NCBI GenBank assembly: GCA_910579225.1
Contig: CAJTTI010000011.1
Coordinates: 1 to 64,000 of the forward strand
From: an uncultured Lachnospiraceae bacterium
GTDB taxonomy: Bacteria > Bacillota > Clostridia > Lachnospirales > Lachnospiraceae
Direction: 5' to 3'
Length of the DNA: 64,000 nucleotides
Shown: in pieces, positions 1 through 7,965 of the stretch
Position numbering within the stretch: position 1 is the stretch's first letter
Layout: every line of letters starts with the position of its first letter
Made by a program: the position numbers and the translations under genes
The notes under the pieces: model-generated
Seen by the model: only the letters and a program-made list of their open reading frames with translations
What the model was told of the DNA's origin: nothing
Database searches by the model: none

Positions 1-57
1 TTTTCATTTGACCATAAAAATTGTTCCAGCAACACACAGAAAGGATATAATACAAAA

Positions 58-636
58 GTGACAATTACTGCATATACTACAGAACAAATGGCAATGTTAA
101 TTTGCCAAATATTTTCTTTTGTGCTTCTTTTTCTGATCGCATTAATAATTATCAGTGCAATAAAAGGACGAAAAAAAGTTAAAGAAGAACAAAAAAGAAC
201 CGGTCTTTCCATTCAGGCTCTCTTTCAGCATATAAACGGACTTCCGATAGCAGAGAATATGATGTGCCTGATTTCATCTTACCCAGACAGAATTGAATTC
301 AAGTCCGGGACTACAGAAATCAAATTATCCCGTAATAAAATCACAGATATGTGTATCCAAACAGATACAAAAATACAGCGCCAGATAGTTTCCAGTATCG
401 GCGACGCCTTGGCAGGTGCCGCCATGTTCGGTACTCTTGGTGCAATTATTGGAGGACGGGCAAAAACAAAAAAAATTAAAACACAGACAAATTATCTAAT
501 TATTACTTATCTTGGAGAAAATGAAGAATTAAAATACATTGATTTTGATACACTGAAAGCATTCACTTCTGCCATGAAATTGGTAAATGAATTTAAAAAA
601 TTAAACACAACATCTGGAATACATATTGATCTATAA
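58..636 (+). CDS. Membrane-anchored hypothetical protein with glycine zipper
   Basis: Unrecognised 192-residue protein. Residues about 14-37 form one hydrophobic membrane segment followed by a Lys/Arg-rich stretch, so most of the chain is probably cytoplasmic. The soluble part alternates short beta-like strands and ends in a helix, which recalls a bacterial PH-like domain; it is interrupted near residues 112-134 by a Gly/Ala-rich segment of glycine-zipper type. The start is GTG, with an AAAGGA ribosome site about 12 bases upstream. Base composition is visibly more AT-rich than the neighbouring metabolic genes, which suggests foreign origin. It converges on nifJ. Function unknown. Confidence 0.7.
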   Translation: MTITAYTTEQMAMLICQIFSFVLLFLIALIIISAIKGRKKVKEEQKRTGLSIQALFQHINGLPIAENMMCLISSYPDRIEFKSGTTEIKLSRNKITDMCIQTDTKIQRQIVSSIGDALAGAAMFGTLGAIIGGRAKTKKIKTQTNYLIITYLGENEELKYIDFDTLKAFTSAMKLVNEFKKLNTTSGIHIDL

Positions 637-640
637 ACAA

Positions 641-687
641 AAAACCCACTGCGCAGACACGAACCTGTCCGCACAGCGGGTTTTTTA
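641..687. terminator. Bidirectional intrinsic terminator between the orphan gene and nifJ
   Basis: Imperfect inverted repeat with arms near 641-656 and 671-686. It is flanked by an A-run on the left and a T-run on the right, so it can terminate both the plus-strand gene ending at 636 and the minus-strand nifJ ending at 713. Confidence 0.85.
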
Positions 688-712
688 TCTTAATGTATCA
701 CATCAGCTAAGA

Positions 713-3700
713 TTACTCTGCTCCGTAAAGTGTTTTCAGCTTGTTGAGGTAGCTGTATCTTGCCTTTGCTTCGCTTTCGTTCTTGTCGAACAGCTTCGCA
801 GCTCTCTCCGGATTTGCACGTTTCAGAGCGTTATAACGTACCTCTCCGTCGAGGAATGCCTGATAATCTCCGGTCGGCTCCTTGGAATCCAGAGCGAATG
901 CATCCTTGCCCTCTGCAGCCAATGCCGGATTGTAACGGAAGCAATGCCAGTAACCAGCCTCAACCGCCAGCTGCTCCTCGGTCTGAGCCTTGCTCATACC
1001 CTTCTTGATACCATGGTTGATACACGGAGCATAAGCGATAATCAGGGATGGTCCCGGATATGCCTCTGCCTCTGCGATGGCCTTCACGCACTGGTTGAAG
1101 TCTGCACCCATGGAGATCTGTGCCACATACACATAGCCGTAGCTCATAGCGATGGAAGCCAGGTCTTTCTTCTTTACATCCTTGCCGCCTGCTGCGAACT
1201 GAGCGATCGCGCCGGTGGGGGTTGCCTTGGAAGCCTGTCCGCCGGTATTGGAATAAACCTCGGTGTCAAATACCATGATGTTGATATCCTGACCGGAAGC
1301 AAGCACATGGTCCACGCCGCCGAATCCGATATCATATGCCCATCCGTCGCCGCCGAAGATCCACTGGGACTTCTTAGCGAGGAATTCTTTGTCTTTCAGA
1401 ATTGCCTGTGCCTTGTCACAGCCGCATGCCTCCAGAGCTGCCACCAGTTTGTCTGTAGCCGTTCCGTTGGTTGCACCGCATCCGTAAGTGTCAAGCCATT
1501 CCTGAGCCGCTGCTTTTACGTCTTCTTTCTCTGCGTTTGCAGCCAGATCTTCCACTTTCGTCTTCAGACCGCCGCGAATTGCATTCTGTGCCAGCAGCAT
1601 ACCATAACCGAACTCAGCCGCATCCTCAAACAGAGAGTTGGACCATGCCGGACCCTGACCCTTCTGGTTCACGGTGTACGGTGTGGACGGTGAAGAGTTG
1701 CCCCAGATGGAGGAACATCCGGTTGCATTTGCAATATACATTCTGTCACCGAAGAGCTGGGTGATCAGTTTTGCGTAAGGAGTCTCGCCGCAGCCTGCGC
1801 ATGCGCCTGAGAACTCTAAGAGCGGAGTCTTGAACTGAGAGCCTTTTACCGTAGACTCTTTGAACTTCGCGATCACATCTGCTTTCTCCGGCAGCGTCAC
1901 TGCATAATCGAAACCTGCCTGGCAGCCTGCATTGGCTTCCATATTTGCCATCTCGATAGCCTTTGCACCCTTCTTGCCCGGGCAGACGTTCACACAGGAA
2001 CCGCATCCGGTACAGTCATAAGCGGATACTACGATAGCAAATTTCTTGTCCGGCATACCGGTCATATCCAGTACCTGCATTCCTTCCGGAACCTTTGCAG
2101 CCTCTTCCGCGGTCATAGCCACCGGACGGATAACCGCATGCGGACATACATATGCACAGCGGTTACACTGGATACAGTTCTCCGGATTCCATACCGGGAT
2201 GTTCACTGCGATACCGCGCTTCTCGTATGCGGAAGTACCGGACGGAGTTGTGCCGTCCACATAATCCTTGAATGCAGATACCGGCAGCGTATTGCCTTCC
2301 TGAGCGGATACTTTTGCCTGGATGTTGTTGACGAAATCAACCGCATCTTTTCTTCCGTTCTCTGCATGAGTCATAGCAAGACCTTCGTCTGCTGCGCTCT
2401 TCCAGCTGTCCGGAACCTGAATCTCAACCACCTGTTTTGCACCTTCGTCGATGGCTGCCCAGTTCTTTGCAACCACATCATCACCCTTGCGGCCGTAGGT
2501 TGCCTTTGCAGCAGCCTTCATCAGGTCGATCGCCTGAGCCTCCGGAATGATGTCAGCCAGTTTGAAGAATGCGGACTGAAGGATTGTGTTGATACGGGTC
2601 GGTCCCATGCCGGTCTCGATACCGATCTTCACACCGTCAATCACATAGAACTTGATGTTGTGATTTGCGATAAATGCTTTCACCTGTCCCGGAAGATGCT
2701 TCTCAAGACCTTCCATATCCCACGGGCAGTTCAGAAGGAACGTACCGCCATCCACCAGTTCCTGAACCATATTGTATTTATTTACATAAGAAGGATTATG
2801 ACATGCTACAAAGTTCGCCTTGTGGATCAGGTATGTAGACTTGATCGGCTTCTTTCCAAAGCGAAGGTGAGACATGGTCACACCGCCGGACTTCTTGGAG
2901 TCATAATCAAAGTATGCCTGTGCATACATATCGGTATTGTCACCGATGATCTTGATGGAGTTCTTGTTGGCGCCGACTGTACCGTCTGCGCCCAGACCCC
3001 AGAACTTGCAGTTAATGGTACCTTCCGGAGTCGTAACCAGAGGAGCGCCGGTCTCAAGAGACAGGTTGGTCACATCATCCACGATACCGATGGTGAATTT
3101 CTGTTTTGTTGTATTCTCATATACTGCAGCGATCTGTGCCGGTGTGGTATCCTTGGAACCAAGGCCGTAACGTCCGGTGAAGACCGGCGTATCGTTGAAT
3201 TTCGTTCCTTTCAGAGCTGCGACAACGTCCAGATAAAGCGGCTCGCCCAGTGCGCCCGGCTCTTTGGTCCGGTCGAGAACGGTGATCTGCTTCACGGAAT
3301 CCGGAATTGCATCAATCAGCGCTTCTGCACTGAACGGACGGTACAGACGTACCTTTACAACGCCGACTTTCTGTCCTGCCGCCATCAGGTAATCAATGGT
3401 CTCCTCGATGGTATCGCATACAGAACCCATGGCAATGATAACTCTCTCTGCGTCTGCTGCTCCATAGTAGTTGAATAATTTATAATCTGTTCCGATCTTT
3501 GCATTAACCTTGTCCATATATTCCTGAACAATCGCCGGAAGCGCGTCATAGTACGGATTGCATGCCTCACGGGCCTGGAAGAAGATATCCGGGTTCTGAG
3601 CGGAACCTCTCTGGCACGGATGGTTTGGATTCAAAGCATCTTTTCTGTATGCGTCAATGGCGTCCATATCCACCATATCCTTCAGATCCTCATAATCCCA

Positions 3701-4255
3701 CTGCTCGATCTTCTGGATCTCATGAGAGGTACGGAATCCGTCAAAAAAGTTAATGAATGGGAGACGTCCTTTGATCGCTGCACAGTGAGCAACCGGTGTC
3801 AGGTCCATAACTTCCTGTACGCTGGACTCACAGAGCATCGCTGCGCCGGTCTGACGGCATGCGTATACATCGGAATGATCTCCGAAAATAGAAAGTGCAT
3901 GGCTTGCCAGTGCACGTGCAGATACGTTGAAGACACCCGGAAGTCTCTCGCCTGCCACTTTGTACAGGTTCGGGATCATCAGTAAGAGACCCTGGGAAGC
4001 AGTAAATGTAGTCGTAAGGGCGCCTGCTGCCAGAGAACCGTGTACAGCGCCTGCTGCACCTGCCTCAGACTGCATCTCCGTTACCTGTACGGTCTGTCCG
4101 AAGATATTCGTCCTTCCCTGGGTTGCCCACTCATCTGTCGCTTCTGCCATGACAGACGACGGTGTGATCGGATAGATGGCTGCAACGTCGGAATATGCAT
4201 AAGATGCATGAGCCGCTGCGTGATTTCCATCCATGGTTTTCATTTTTCTGGCCAT
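713..4255 (-). CDS. nifJ: Pyruvate:ferredoxin (flavodoxin) oxidoreductase
   Basis: Homodimeric-type PFOR, about 1180 residues, the usual family length. It oxidatively decarboxylates pyruvate with CoA to acetyl-CoA and CO2 and passes electrons to ferredoxin, the central cytoplasmic reaction of anaerobic fermentation. The N-terminal pyruvate/TPP domain starts near residue 30. Two ferredoxin-type CxxCxxC 4Fe-4S motifs lie near 697 and 750. Cysteines of the proximal cluster are near 818 (CAGCGE), 843 (GCSS) and 1080 (APCINHG). The TPP-binding GDGWAYDIG motif is near 975. The start chosen is the ATG at 4255, preceded by AGGAGG nine bases upstream; an in-frame ATG six codons further up has no such site. 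It has its own promoter and appears monocistronic. Confidence 0.97.
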   Translation of the reverse strand: MARKMKTMDGNHAAAHASYAYSDVAAIYPITPSSVMAEATDEWATQGRTNIFGQTVQVTEMQSEAGAAGAVHGSLAAGALTTTFTASQGLLLMIPNLYKVAGERLPGVFNVSARALASHALSIFGDHSDVYACRQTGAAMLCESSVQEVMDLTPVAHCAAIKGRLPFINFFDGFRTSHEIQKIEQWDYEDLKDMVDMDAIDAYRKDALNPNHPCQRGSAQNPDIFFQAREACNPYYDALPAIVQEYMDKVNAKIGTDYKLFNYYGAADAERVIIAMGSVCDTIEETIDYLMAAGQKVGVVKVRLYRPFSAEALIDAIPDSVKQITVLDRTKEPGALGEPLYLDVVAALKGTKFNDTPVFTGRYGLGSKDTTPAQIAAVYENTTKQKFTIGIVDDVTNLSLETGAPLVTTPEGTINCKFWGLGADGTVGANKNSIKIIGDNTDMYAQAYFDYDSKKSGGVTMSHLRFGKKPIKSTYLIHKANFVACHNPSYVNKYNMVQELVDGGTFLLNCPWDMEGLEKHLPGQVKAFIANHNIKFYVIDGVKIGIETGMGPTRINTILQSAFFKLADIIPEAQAIDLMKAAAKATYGRKGDDVVAKNWAAIDEGAKQVVEIQVPDSWKSAADEGLAMTHAENGRKDAVDFVNNIQAKVSAQEGNTLPVSAFKDYVDGTTPSGTSAYEKRGIAVNIPVWNPENCIQCNRCAYVCPHAVIRPVAMTAEEAAKVPEGMQVLDMTGMPDKKFAIVVSAYDCTGCGSCVNVCPGKKGAKAIEMANMEANAGCQAGFDYAVTLPEKADVIAKFKESTVKGSQFKTPLLEFSGACAGCGETPYAKLITQLFGDRMYIANATGCSSIWGNSSPSTPYTVNQKGQGPAWSNSLFEDAAEFGYGMLLAQNAIRGGLKTKVEDLAANAEKEDVKAAAQEWLDTYGCGATNGTATDKLVAALEACGCDKAQAILKDKEFLAKKSQWIFGGDGWAYDIGFGGVDHVLASGQDINIMVFDTEVYSNTGGQASKATPTGAIAQFAAGGKDVKKKDLASIAMSYGYVYVAQISMGADFNQCVKAIAEAEAYPGPSLIIAYAPCINHGIKKGMSKAQTEEQLAVEAGYWHCFRYNPALAAEGKDAFALDSKEPTGDYQAFLDGEVRYNALKRANPERAAKLFDKNESEAKARYSYLNKLKTLYGAE

Positions 4256-4368
4256 TTTGTTATTCCTCCTCATTTAAATATCAATAAGACCTTTATACAT
4301 AACAACCAAAAGCCCAACATCGGACCTTCAGGTGCTTTTCATAAGATCAGCTCTTATCATACGGATTC

Positions 4369-4397
4369 ATTTTAGCACATGTTTCACAGATTGTCCA
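4369..4397 (-). promoter_or_regulatory. Sigma-A promoter of nifJ
   Basis: Minus strand: TGGACA, 17-base spacer, TAAAAT, with an extended TG upstream of the -10. The predicted leader is about 105 bases. It contains an inverted repeat (ATAAGA, 5-base loop, TCTTAT) around 4340-4357 close to the expected start site, and a second weak hairpin at about 4308-4340. Confidence 0.65.
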
Positions 4398-4436
4398 TTT
4401 TGGATTTGAAAAATTAATGTAAATTTTTGCTGTTTT

Positions 4437-5345
4437 TTATTTTTCCTCTGAAAAACACTCCACCTCTTCAAGCAAAGGAATCGAAGGTGCTGCTCCTCGT
4501 CTTGTCACCGCAATTGCCGCCGCACGGGAAGCCATCTCCATGGACTCTTTCACCGAACTTCCGCGCAGAATCCCACCAATGAAAAAGCCGGTGAATGTAT
4601 CTCCTGCTGCCGTCGTATCCACTGCCTGAACTTTGCAGACAGGTTGCCGGACCATCTCTTCCTTATCCAGATAGACGGAACCGGCGCCTCCCATGGTCAG
4701 TACAATTGCTGCCGTCGGAAATCTCTGAAGCAGTTCCTTCGCCAGTGCTTCTCCGTCAAACCTTTTGGTCACGTCCCTGCTTAGAATCTGCCCGGCTTCT
4801 ACTTCATTAAGCAGGAAATAATCCACACTGTCCAAAGGCAGACCCAGGATTTTCTCATTCATGGGAGAGGGATTCAGGATGATCTTCATCCCTTTCCTGT
4901 GAGCCTGCTCCATAATATAGGAAAGTTCATTGATCTCATTTTGCAGCACCAGGAAATCTCCATGCTCAAAACGCGCAAGAACTGTATCCACCTGCTCCTT
5001 TGTAATCGCCTGATTGGCCCCTCCATACAGAAGAATGCAGTTATCTCCCTCCCGATCATTCTGGATAATCGCATTCCCGGTGCGGACATCTTCCCGGACA
5101 GTTACACAATCTGTATTTACCCCTGCTTTCTGAAGTTCTTCCAGCAGAAATCCGCCGTCTTCTCCGACGGCCCCGGCATGGAAAGTTTCCACTCCTGCTT
5201 TTGCCAATGCAATAGACTGATTCAGTCCTTTTCCGCCACTGAACACTTTCAAAGACTCAGAAGACAATGTCTCCCCTTTTTTCACAAAATGATCCACCTT
5301 ATAGGTATAATCAATATTCAACGATCCAAAACACAATACTTTCAT
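4437..5345 (-). CDS. PfkB-family carbohydrate kinase, ribokinase-like
   Basis: 302-residue cytoplasmic sugar kinase of the ribokinase/PfkB family. The N-terminal strand carries GSLNIDYTY. A GGKGLNQ substrate/PfkB signature follows near residues 37-44, and the C-terminal DTTAAGDTFTG signature near 243-253 supplies the catalytic Asp and anion hole. Ribokinase (D-ribose to ribose-5-phosphate) is the closest functional guess, but the substrate cannot be read from the sequence. An AGGAGG site precedes the ATG. It lies just downstream of the sugar operon but behind a terminator and its own promoter, so it may be co-regulated rather than co-transcribed. Confidence 0.88.
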   Translation of the reverse strand: MKVLCFGSLNIDYTYKVDHFVKKGETLSSESLKVFSGGKGLNQSIALAKAGVETFHAGAVGEDGGFLLEELQKAGVNTDCVTVREDVRTGNAIIQNDREGDNCILLYGGANQAITKEQVDTVLARFEHGDFLVLQNEINELSYIMEQAHRKGMKIILNPSPMNEKILGLPLDSVDYFLLNEVEAGQILSRDVTKRFDGEALAKELLQRFPTAAIVLTMGGAGSVYLDKEEMVRQPVCKVQAVDTTAAGDTFTGFFIGGILRGSSVKESMEMASRAAAIAVTRRGAAPSIPLLEEVECFSEEK

Positions 5346-5377
5346 GTTGTCCTCCTGTCAATTCAACATTTTTAACC

Positions 5378-5405
5378 ATTATATCATATGACTTTTATTT
5401 CTCAA
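5378..5405 (-). promoter_or_regulatory. Sigma-A promoter of the PfkB kinase
   Basis: Minus strand: TTGAGA, 16-base spacer, TATAAT (11 of 12 consensus positions), about 33 bases upstream of the start codon and just after the terminator of the preceding operon. Confidence 0.65.
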
Positions 5406-5406
5406 C

Positions 5407-5449
5407 CAAAAAAGGAGAAAAAGCGCTTCTCCAGACACTCGTTCTCCTT
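5407..5449 (-). terminator. Terminator of the sugar operon
   Basis: On the minus strand an AAGGAGAA / TTCTCCTT stem with a 22-base loop is followed by a T-run. It lies 60 bases after the epimerase stop. Confidence 0.75.
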
Positions 5450-5507
5450 CTGATTTTCCTGAATTTTCCAACAGGATATTTTATACACAATTTTTATGTA
5501 TGCAGGT

Positions 5508-6356
5508 TTATGCCTTCTCCTCTGCATCCAGCAGGTTCCCCATCATCACTCTTGCATTATGCAGATCCTGTTTCCAGCCCGGATTTCCGGTATACCAAAA
5601 TTCTGTCACATACCTGCGCACTCCCAGTTCCCAGGCCGTATGTATTATATTTTCAAAATTTACATGGCCTGTCCCATACGGAATCTCCCGGAACTTTCCA
5701 GGCACCGTTTCTTTCAGATGTACGGCGACCAGATGACCGGCGCCGCTTCTCAGATCCTCCAGCTCATCTGTCCCATACATCACTGCCGCATTGGTAATGT
5801 TTCCGGAGTCCGGATAGACATTCAGATAGGGAGAATTCACCATTCTTACATAATTCATTGCCTTTCCCACCGTATTCATAAATTCCGTCTCCATGGTTTC
5901 AAAGCCCATGAGTATCCCGGCTCCGGCTGCCATCATTACTGCTTTTGTCAGATTCTCTTCAAAACGTTTTTTTGTCTTTTCAGAGGATTCTTCATAGTAG
6001 ACATCATATCCCGCCAGCTGAATAATCCGAATTCCCAGATCTTCCGACAGACGGATTGCCTTTTGCATAATCTCCATCCCGCGCCTGCAGGTATCCGGAT
6101 CATTGCTTCCAAGCGGATATTTTCTGTGCCCGCTCAGACACATAGTCCGAAACGGAACCCCGACTTCCGCCATGGTCTTCACCAGCTCCAGCCGTTCCTC
6201 CACTGACATGTCCAGTCTCGCAAGCTTCTCATCCGTCTCATCAATGCTTATCTCCACAAAATCATAGCCTGCCTCTTTTGCCGCCAAAAGTTTTTCTCTC
6301 CAGGTCAGCTCTTTTGGCATTGCCTTTTCGTACAACCCTAATACATAATCTCTCAT
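5508..6356 (-). CDS. ulaE: L-ribulose-5-phosphate 3-epimerase (UlaE/SgbU family)
   Basis: 282-residue TIM-barrel epimerase. Its opening (LGLYEKAMPKELTW...), the FVEISIDETDE block and the IQLAGYDVYYE block match UlaE/SgbU, which interconvert L-xylulose-5-phosphate and L-ribulose-5-phosphate. Metal-binding Glu/Asp/His positions appear intact: a Glu of the FETMETEF strand, YPDSGN and the HLKET strand. It is the last gene of the sugar operon, and its specificity is the best clue to the sugar handled: the FGGY kinase would supply L-xylulose-5-phosphate. An AAAGGAG site precedes the ATG. The L-ribulose-5-phosphate 4-epimerase that would complete the route to D-xylulose-5-phosphate is not in the window. 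Confidence 0.9.
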   Translation of the reverse strand: MRDYVLGLYEKAMPKELTWREKLLAAKEAGYDFVEISIDETDEKLARLDMSVEERLELVKTMAEVGVPFRTMCLSGHRKYPLGSNDPDTCRRGMEIMQKAIRLSEDLGIRIIQLAGYDVYYEESSEKTKKRFEENLTKAVMMAAGAGILMGFETMETEFMNTVGKAMNYVRMVNSPYLNVYPDSGNITNAAVMYGTDELEDLRSGAGHLVAVHLKETVPGKFREIPYGTGHVNFENIIHTAWELGVRRYVTEFWYTGNPGWKQDLHNARVMMGNLLDAEEKA

Positions 6357-6398
6357 TTTTTATCTCCTTTATATCCTGCTGCTGCGGCCTTTTCCGCA

Positions 6399-6432
6399 TA
6401 AAAGGGAGCCCCAAACGGAACTCCCCCTTTTA
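6399..6432 (-). terminator. Attenuating hairpin between the small peptide gene and the epimerase
   Basis: On the minus strand a short G-rich arm pairs with CTCCCTTTT, giving a stem that ends in a T-run. It sits within the operon, directly after the 36-residue ORF and 43 bases before the epimerase, so it probably lowers rather than stops readthrough. Confidence 0.5.
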
Positions 6433-6442
6433 CCTGGAATAC

Positions 6443-6553
6443 TTACCGGAATAACTCCAGCACAATGGCCAGAATATTCCAGATTGACCCCCAAATCTGC
6501 CATGCCAGAACCGCCAGAATTGCAACAGAAAGTATTGTAGCCACTATCGTCAT
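6443..6553 (-). CDS. 36-residue hydrophobic peptide, putative single-span membrane protein
   Basis: Small ORF starting MTIVATILSVAILAV and ending LELFR, hydrophobic nearly throughout with three Trp residues and a C-terminal Arg. It has an AAGAGGT ribosome site nine bases before the ATG and is followed at once by a hairpin terminator, which supports a real translated unit. It lies between the ABC ATPase genes and the epimerase, immediately downstream of the tandem hairpin repeats. It could be a small accessory subunit of the transporter, a stress membrane peptide, or a chance ORF. No family recognised. Confidence 0.45.
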   Translation of the reverse strand: MTIVATILSVAILAVLAWQIWGSIWNILAIVLELFR

Positions 6554-6570
6554 ATGCGTTACCTCTTATT

Positions 6571-6843
6571 ATAGTTCCGCTTCTGCCCTTCCAGTCCCTG
6601 GGGTGGAGATGCATTGCGGGCCGCTCACGCGTCCCTTCATCCATCTGGGGCCTGGGCGGGCCTTCGCTGTTTTATAGTTCCGCTTCTGCCCTTCCAGTCC
6701 CTGGGGTGGAGATGCATTGCGGGCCGCTCACGCGTCCCTTCATCCATCTGGGGCCTGGGCGGGCCTTCGCTGTTTTATAGTTCCGCTTCTGCCCTTCCAG
6801 TCCCCGAGCGGAGATGTGTTTCGGGCAGATTCTGATAATAATT
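6571..6843 (-). repeat. Structured hairpin repeat, locus 1: two exact 103-bp tandem copies plus a partial third
   Basis: Copies span about 6571-6673 and 6674-6776. A diverged, internally shortened unit runs to about 6840. Read on the minus strand each unit runs from AACAGCGAAGGCCCGCCC to GGGCAGAAGCGGAAC. It can fold with outer GCCC/GGGC and inner AGATG/CATCT helices around a GGG-A-CGC-GTGA-GCG-G-CCC apical hairpin. The element fills the space between the ATPase gene and the small ORF and ends seven bases before that ORF's ribosome site. Related units occur at 43472-43675 and 47039-47291. Confidence 0.85.
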
Positions 6844-7965
6844 TTACGCCTGTTCCCGGATACGGTTTCCGGTTGTAATATCAAACAGGTGCGTCTTCTC
6901 CTCGCGAACCTCAAGCTTGATAATATCTCCGCTGCGGTAGCGTTTCTCGTCTTCGGTGATCAGCATCAACAGCATATCGCCCACACGGACACCAATCCGT
7001 CTCTCGTCTCCCAGATTCTCAAATGTGGCGATCTCCTCCGGAGTTCCTTTGGAGCCTTCTCCTCCTATCAGTACATCCATAGGACGCACGCCCATCTTGC
7101 ATTTAAATCCATCGCTTACCACACTGTAATATCTGGAAGGAACCGCGATCTTCAGATTACTGTTGTCAAAGGTAAAGAAGAACGTTCCATCCTCTTTGAC
7201 AATCGTCGTCTCCAGAATATTCATGGGCGGCTCACCGATGAATGAAGCCACAAATTCATTGACCGGATCGTCATACACCTCTGCAGGCGTACCAAACTGC
7301 TGCAGAACACCAAAATTGATGATAGCAATCTTATCCGCCAGGGACATAGCTTCCAGTTGATCATGGGTTACATAGATGGTGGTACATTTAATCTTATTGA
7401 TCAGACGCTTGATCTCCACCCTCATGGACTGCCTTGCCTTGCCATCCAGATGGGACAAAGGCTCATCCATAAGCAGCAGCTCAGGCTCCCTGATAATCGC
7501 GCGGGCAATGTTCACACGCTGCTTCTGTCCTCCGGACAGTTTCACCGGCATCTTATCCAGAATATCGTCGATCTGCATCAGTGGTGCAATCTCGCGCACT
7601 CTCTTGTCAATCTCGCCTTTGTCCACGCCTTTTGCACGGAGGTTGAAGGCTACGTTTCCATAGACATCCAGCGGAGGATACATGGCATAATCCTCAAATG
7701 CCAGACCAATATTCCGATCCTTCGGATGCAGATTGTTGACCAGACGTTCTCCAATATAGATCTCTCCGTCCGTAATATCCTCCAAACCTGCGATCATACG
7801 CAGTGTTGTGGTCTTACCACAGCCGGAGGGCCCAAGCAAGGCGATAAACTCTCCCTGCTCACAGAGCAGATTCAGATCCTTGACTGCAAAATCATTCTGC
7901 TGTTTTTTCTTCTTACCAGAATTCTCATAACGCTTATAAAGATTTTTCAGTGTAAGGCCAGCCAT
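6844..7965 (-). CDS. Carbohydrate ABC transporter ATPase (second of a pair)
   Basis: 373-residue MalK/UgpC-type ATPase that would power sugar import with the neighbouring permeases. Walker A GPSGCGKTT is at 45-53, signature LSGGQKQR near 145, Walker B LLLMDEP near 160 and the switch His in YVTHDQ near 200. A C-terminal TOBE-like regulatory domain follows. The Q-loop position is Glu91 (AFEDYAMYP) instead of Gln. The ATG at 7965 overlaps the TGA of the upstream ATPase gene and has AGGAGG seven bases before it, so the two are translationally coupled. An in-frame GTG one codon upstream is less likely. The pair probably forms a heterodimer. Confidence 0.93.
   Translation of the reverse strand: MAGLTLKNLYKRYENSGKKKKQQNDFAVKDLNLLCEQGEFIALLGPSGCGKTTTLRMIAGLEDITDGEIYIGERLVNNLHPKDRNIGLAFEDYAMYPPLDVYGNVAFNLRAKGVDKGEIDKRVREIAPLMQIDDILDKMPVKLSGGQKQRVNIARAIIREPELLLMDEPLSHLDGKARQSMRVEIKRLINKIKCTTIYVTHDQLEAMSLADKIAIINFGVLQQFGTPAEVYDDPVNEFVASFIGEPPMNILETTIVKEDGTFFFTFDNSNLKIAVPSRYYSVVSDGFKCKMGVRPMDVLIGGEGSKGTPEEIATFENLGDERRIGVRVGDMLLMLITEDEKRYRSGDIIKLEVREEKTHLFDITTGNRIREQA

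Noticed and set aside
2138..3478. Long open frame antisense to nifJ (over 440 codons)
   Set aside because: It is a shadow of the high-confidence nifJ frame: no ribosome site, Cys/Arg/His-rich composition typical of antisense reading, no domain.
6571..6843. Possible CRISPR array or insertion sequence
   Set aside because: Units are about 103 bp, contiguous, without unique spacers; no cas gene, transposase or target-site duplication is present.
6369..6914. Short proteins read through the tandem repeats at 6570-6840
   Set aside because: The frames are repeat-derived, with duplicated Pro/Gly/Trp-rich segments and no ribosome site; the region is better explained as structured RNA.
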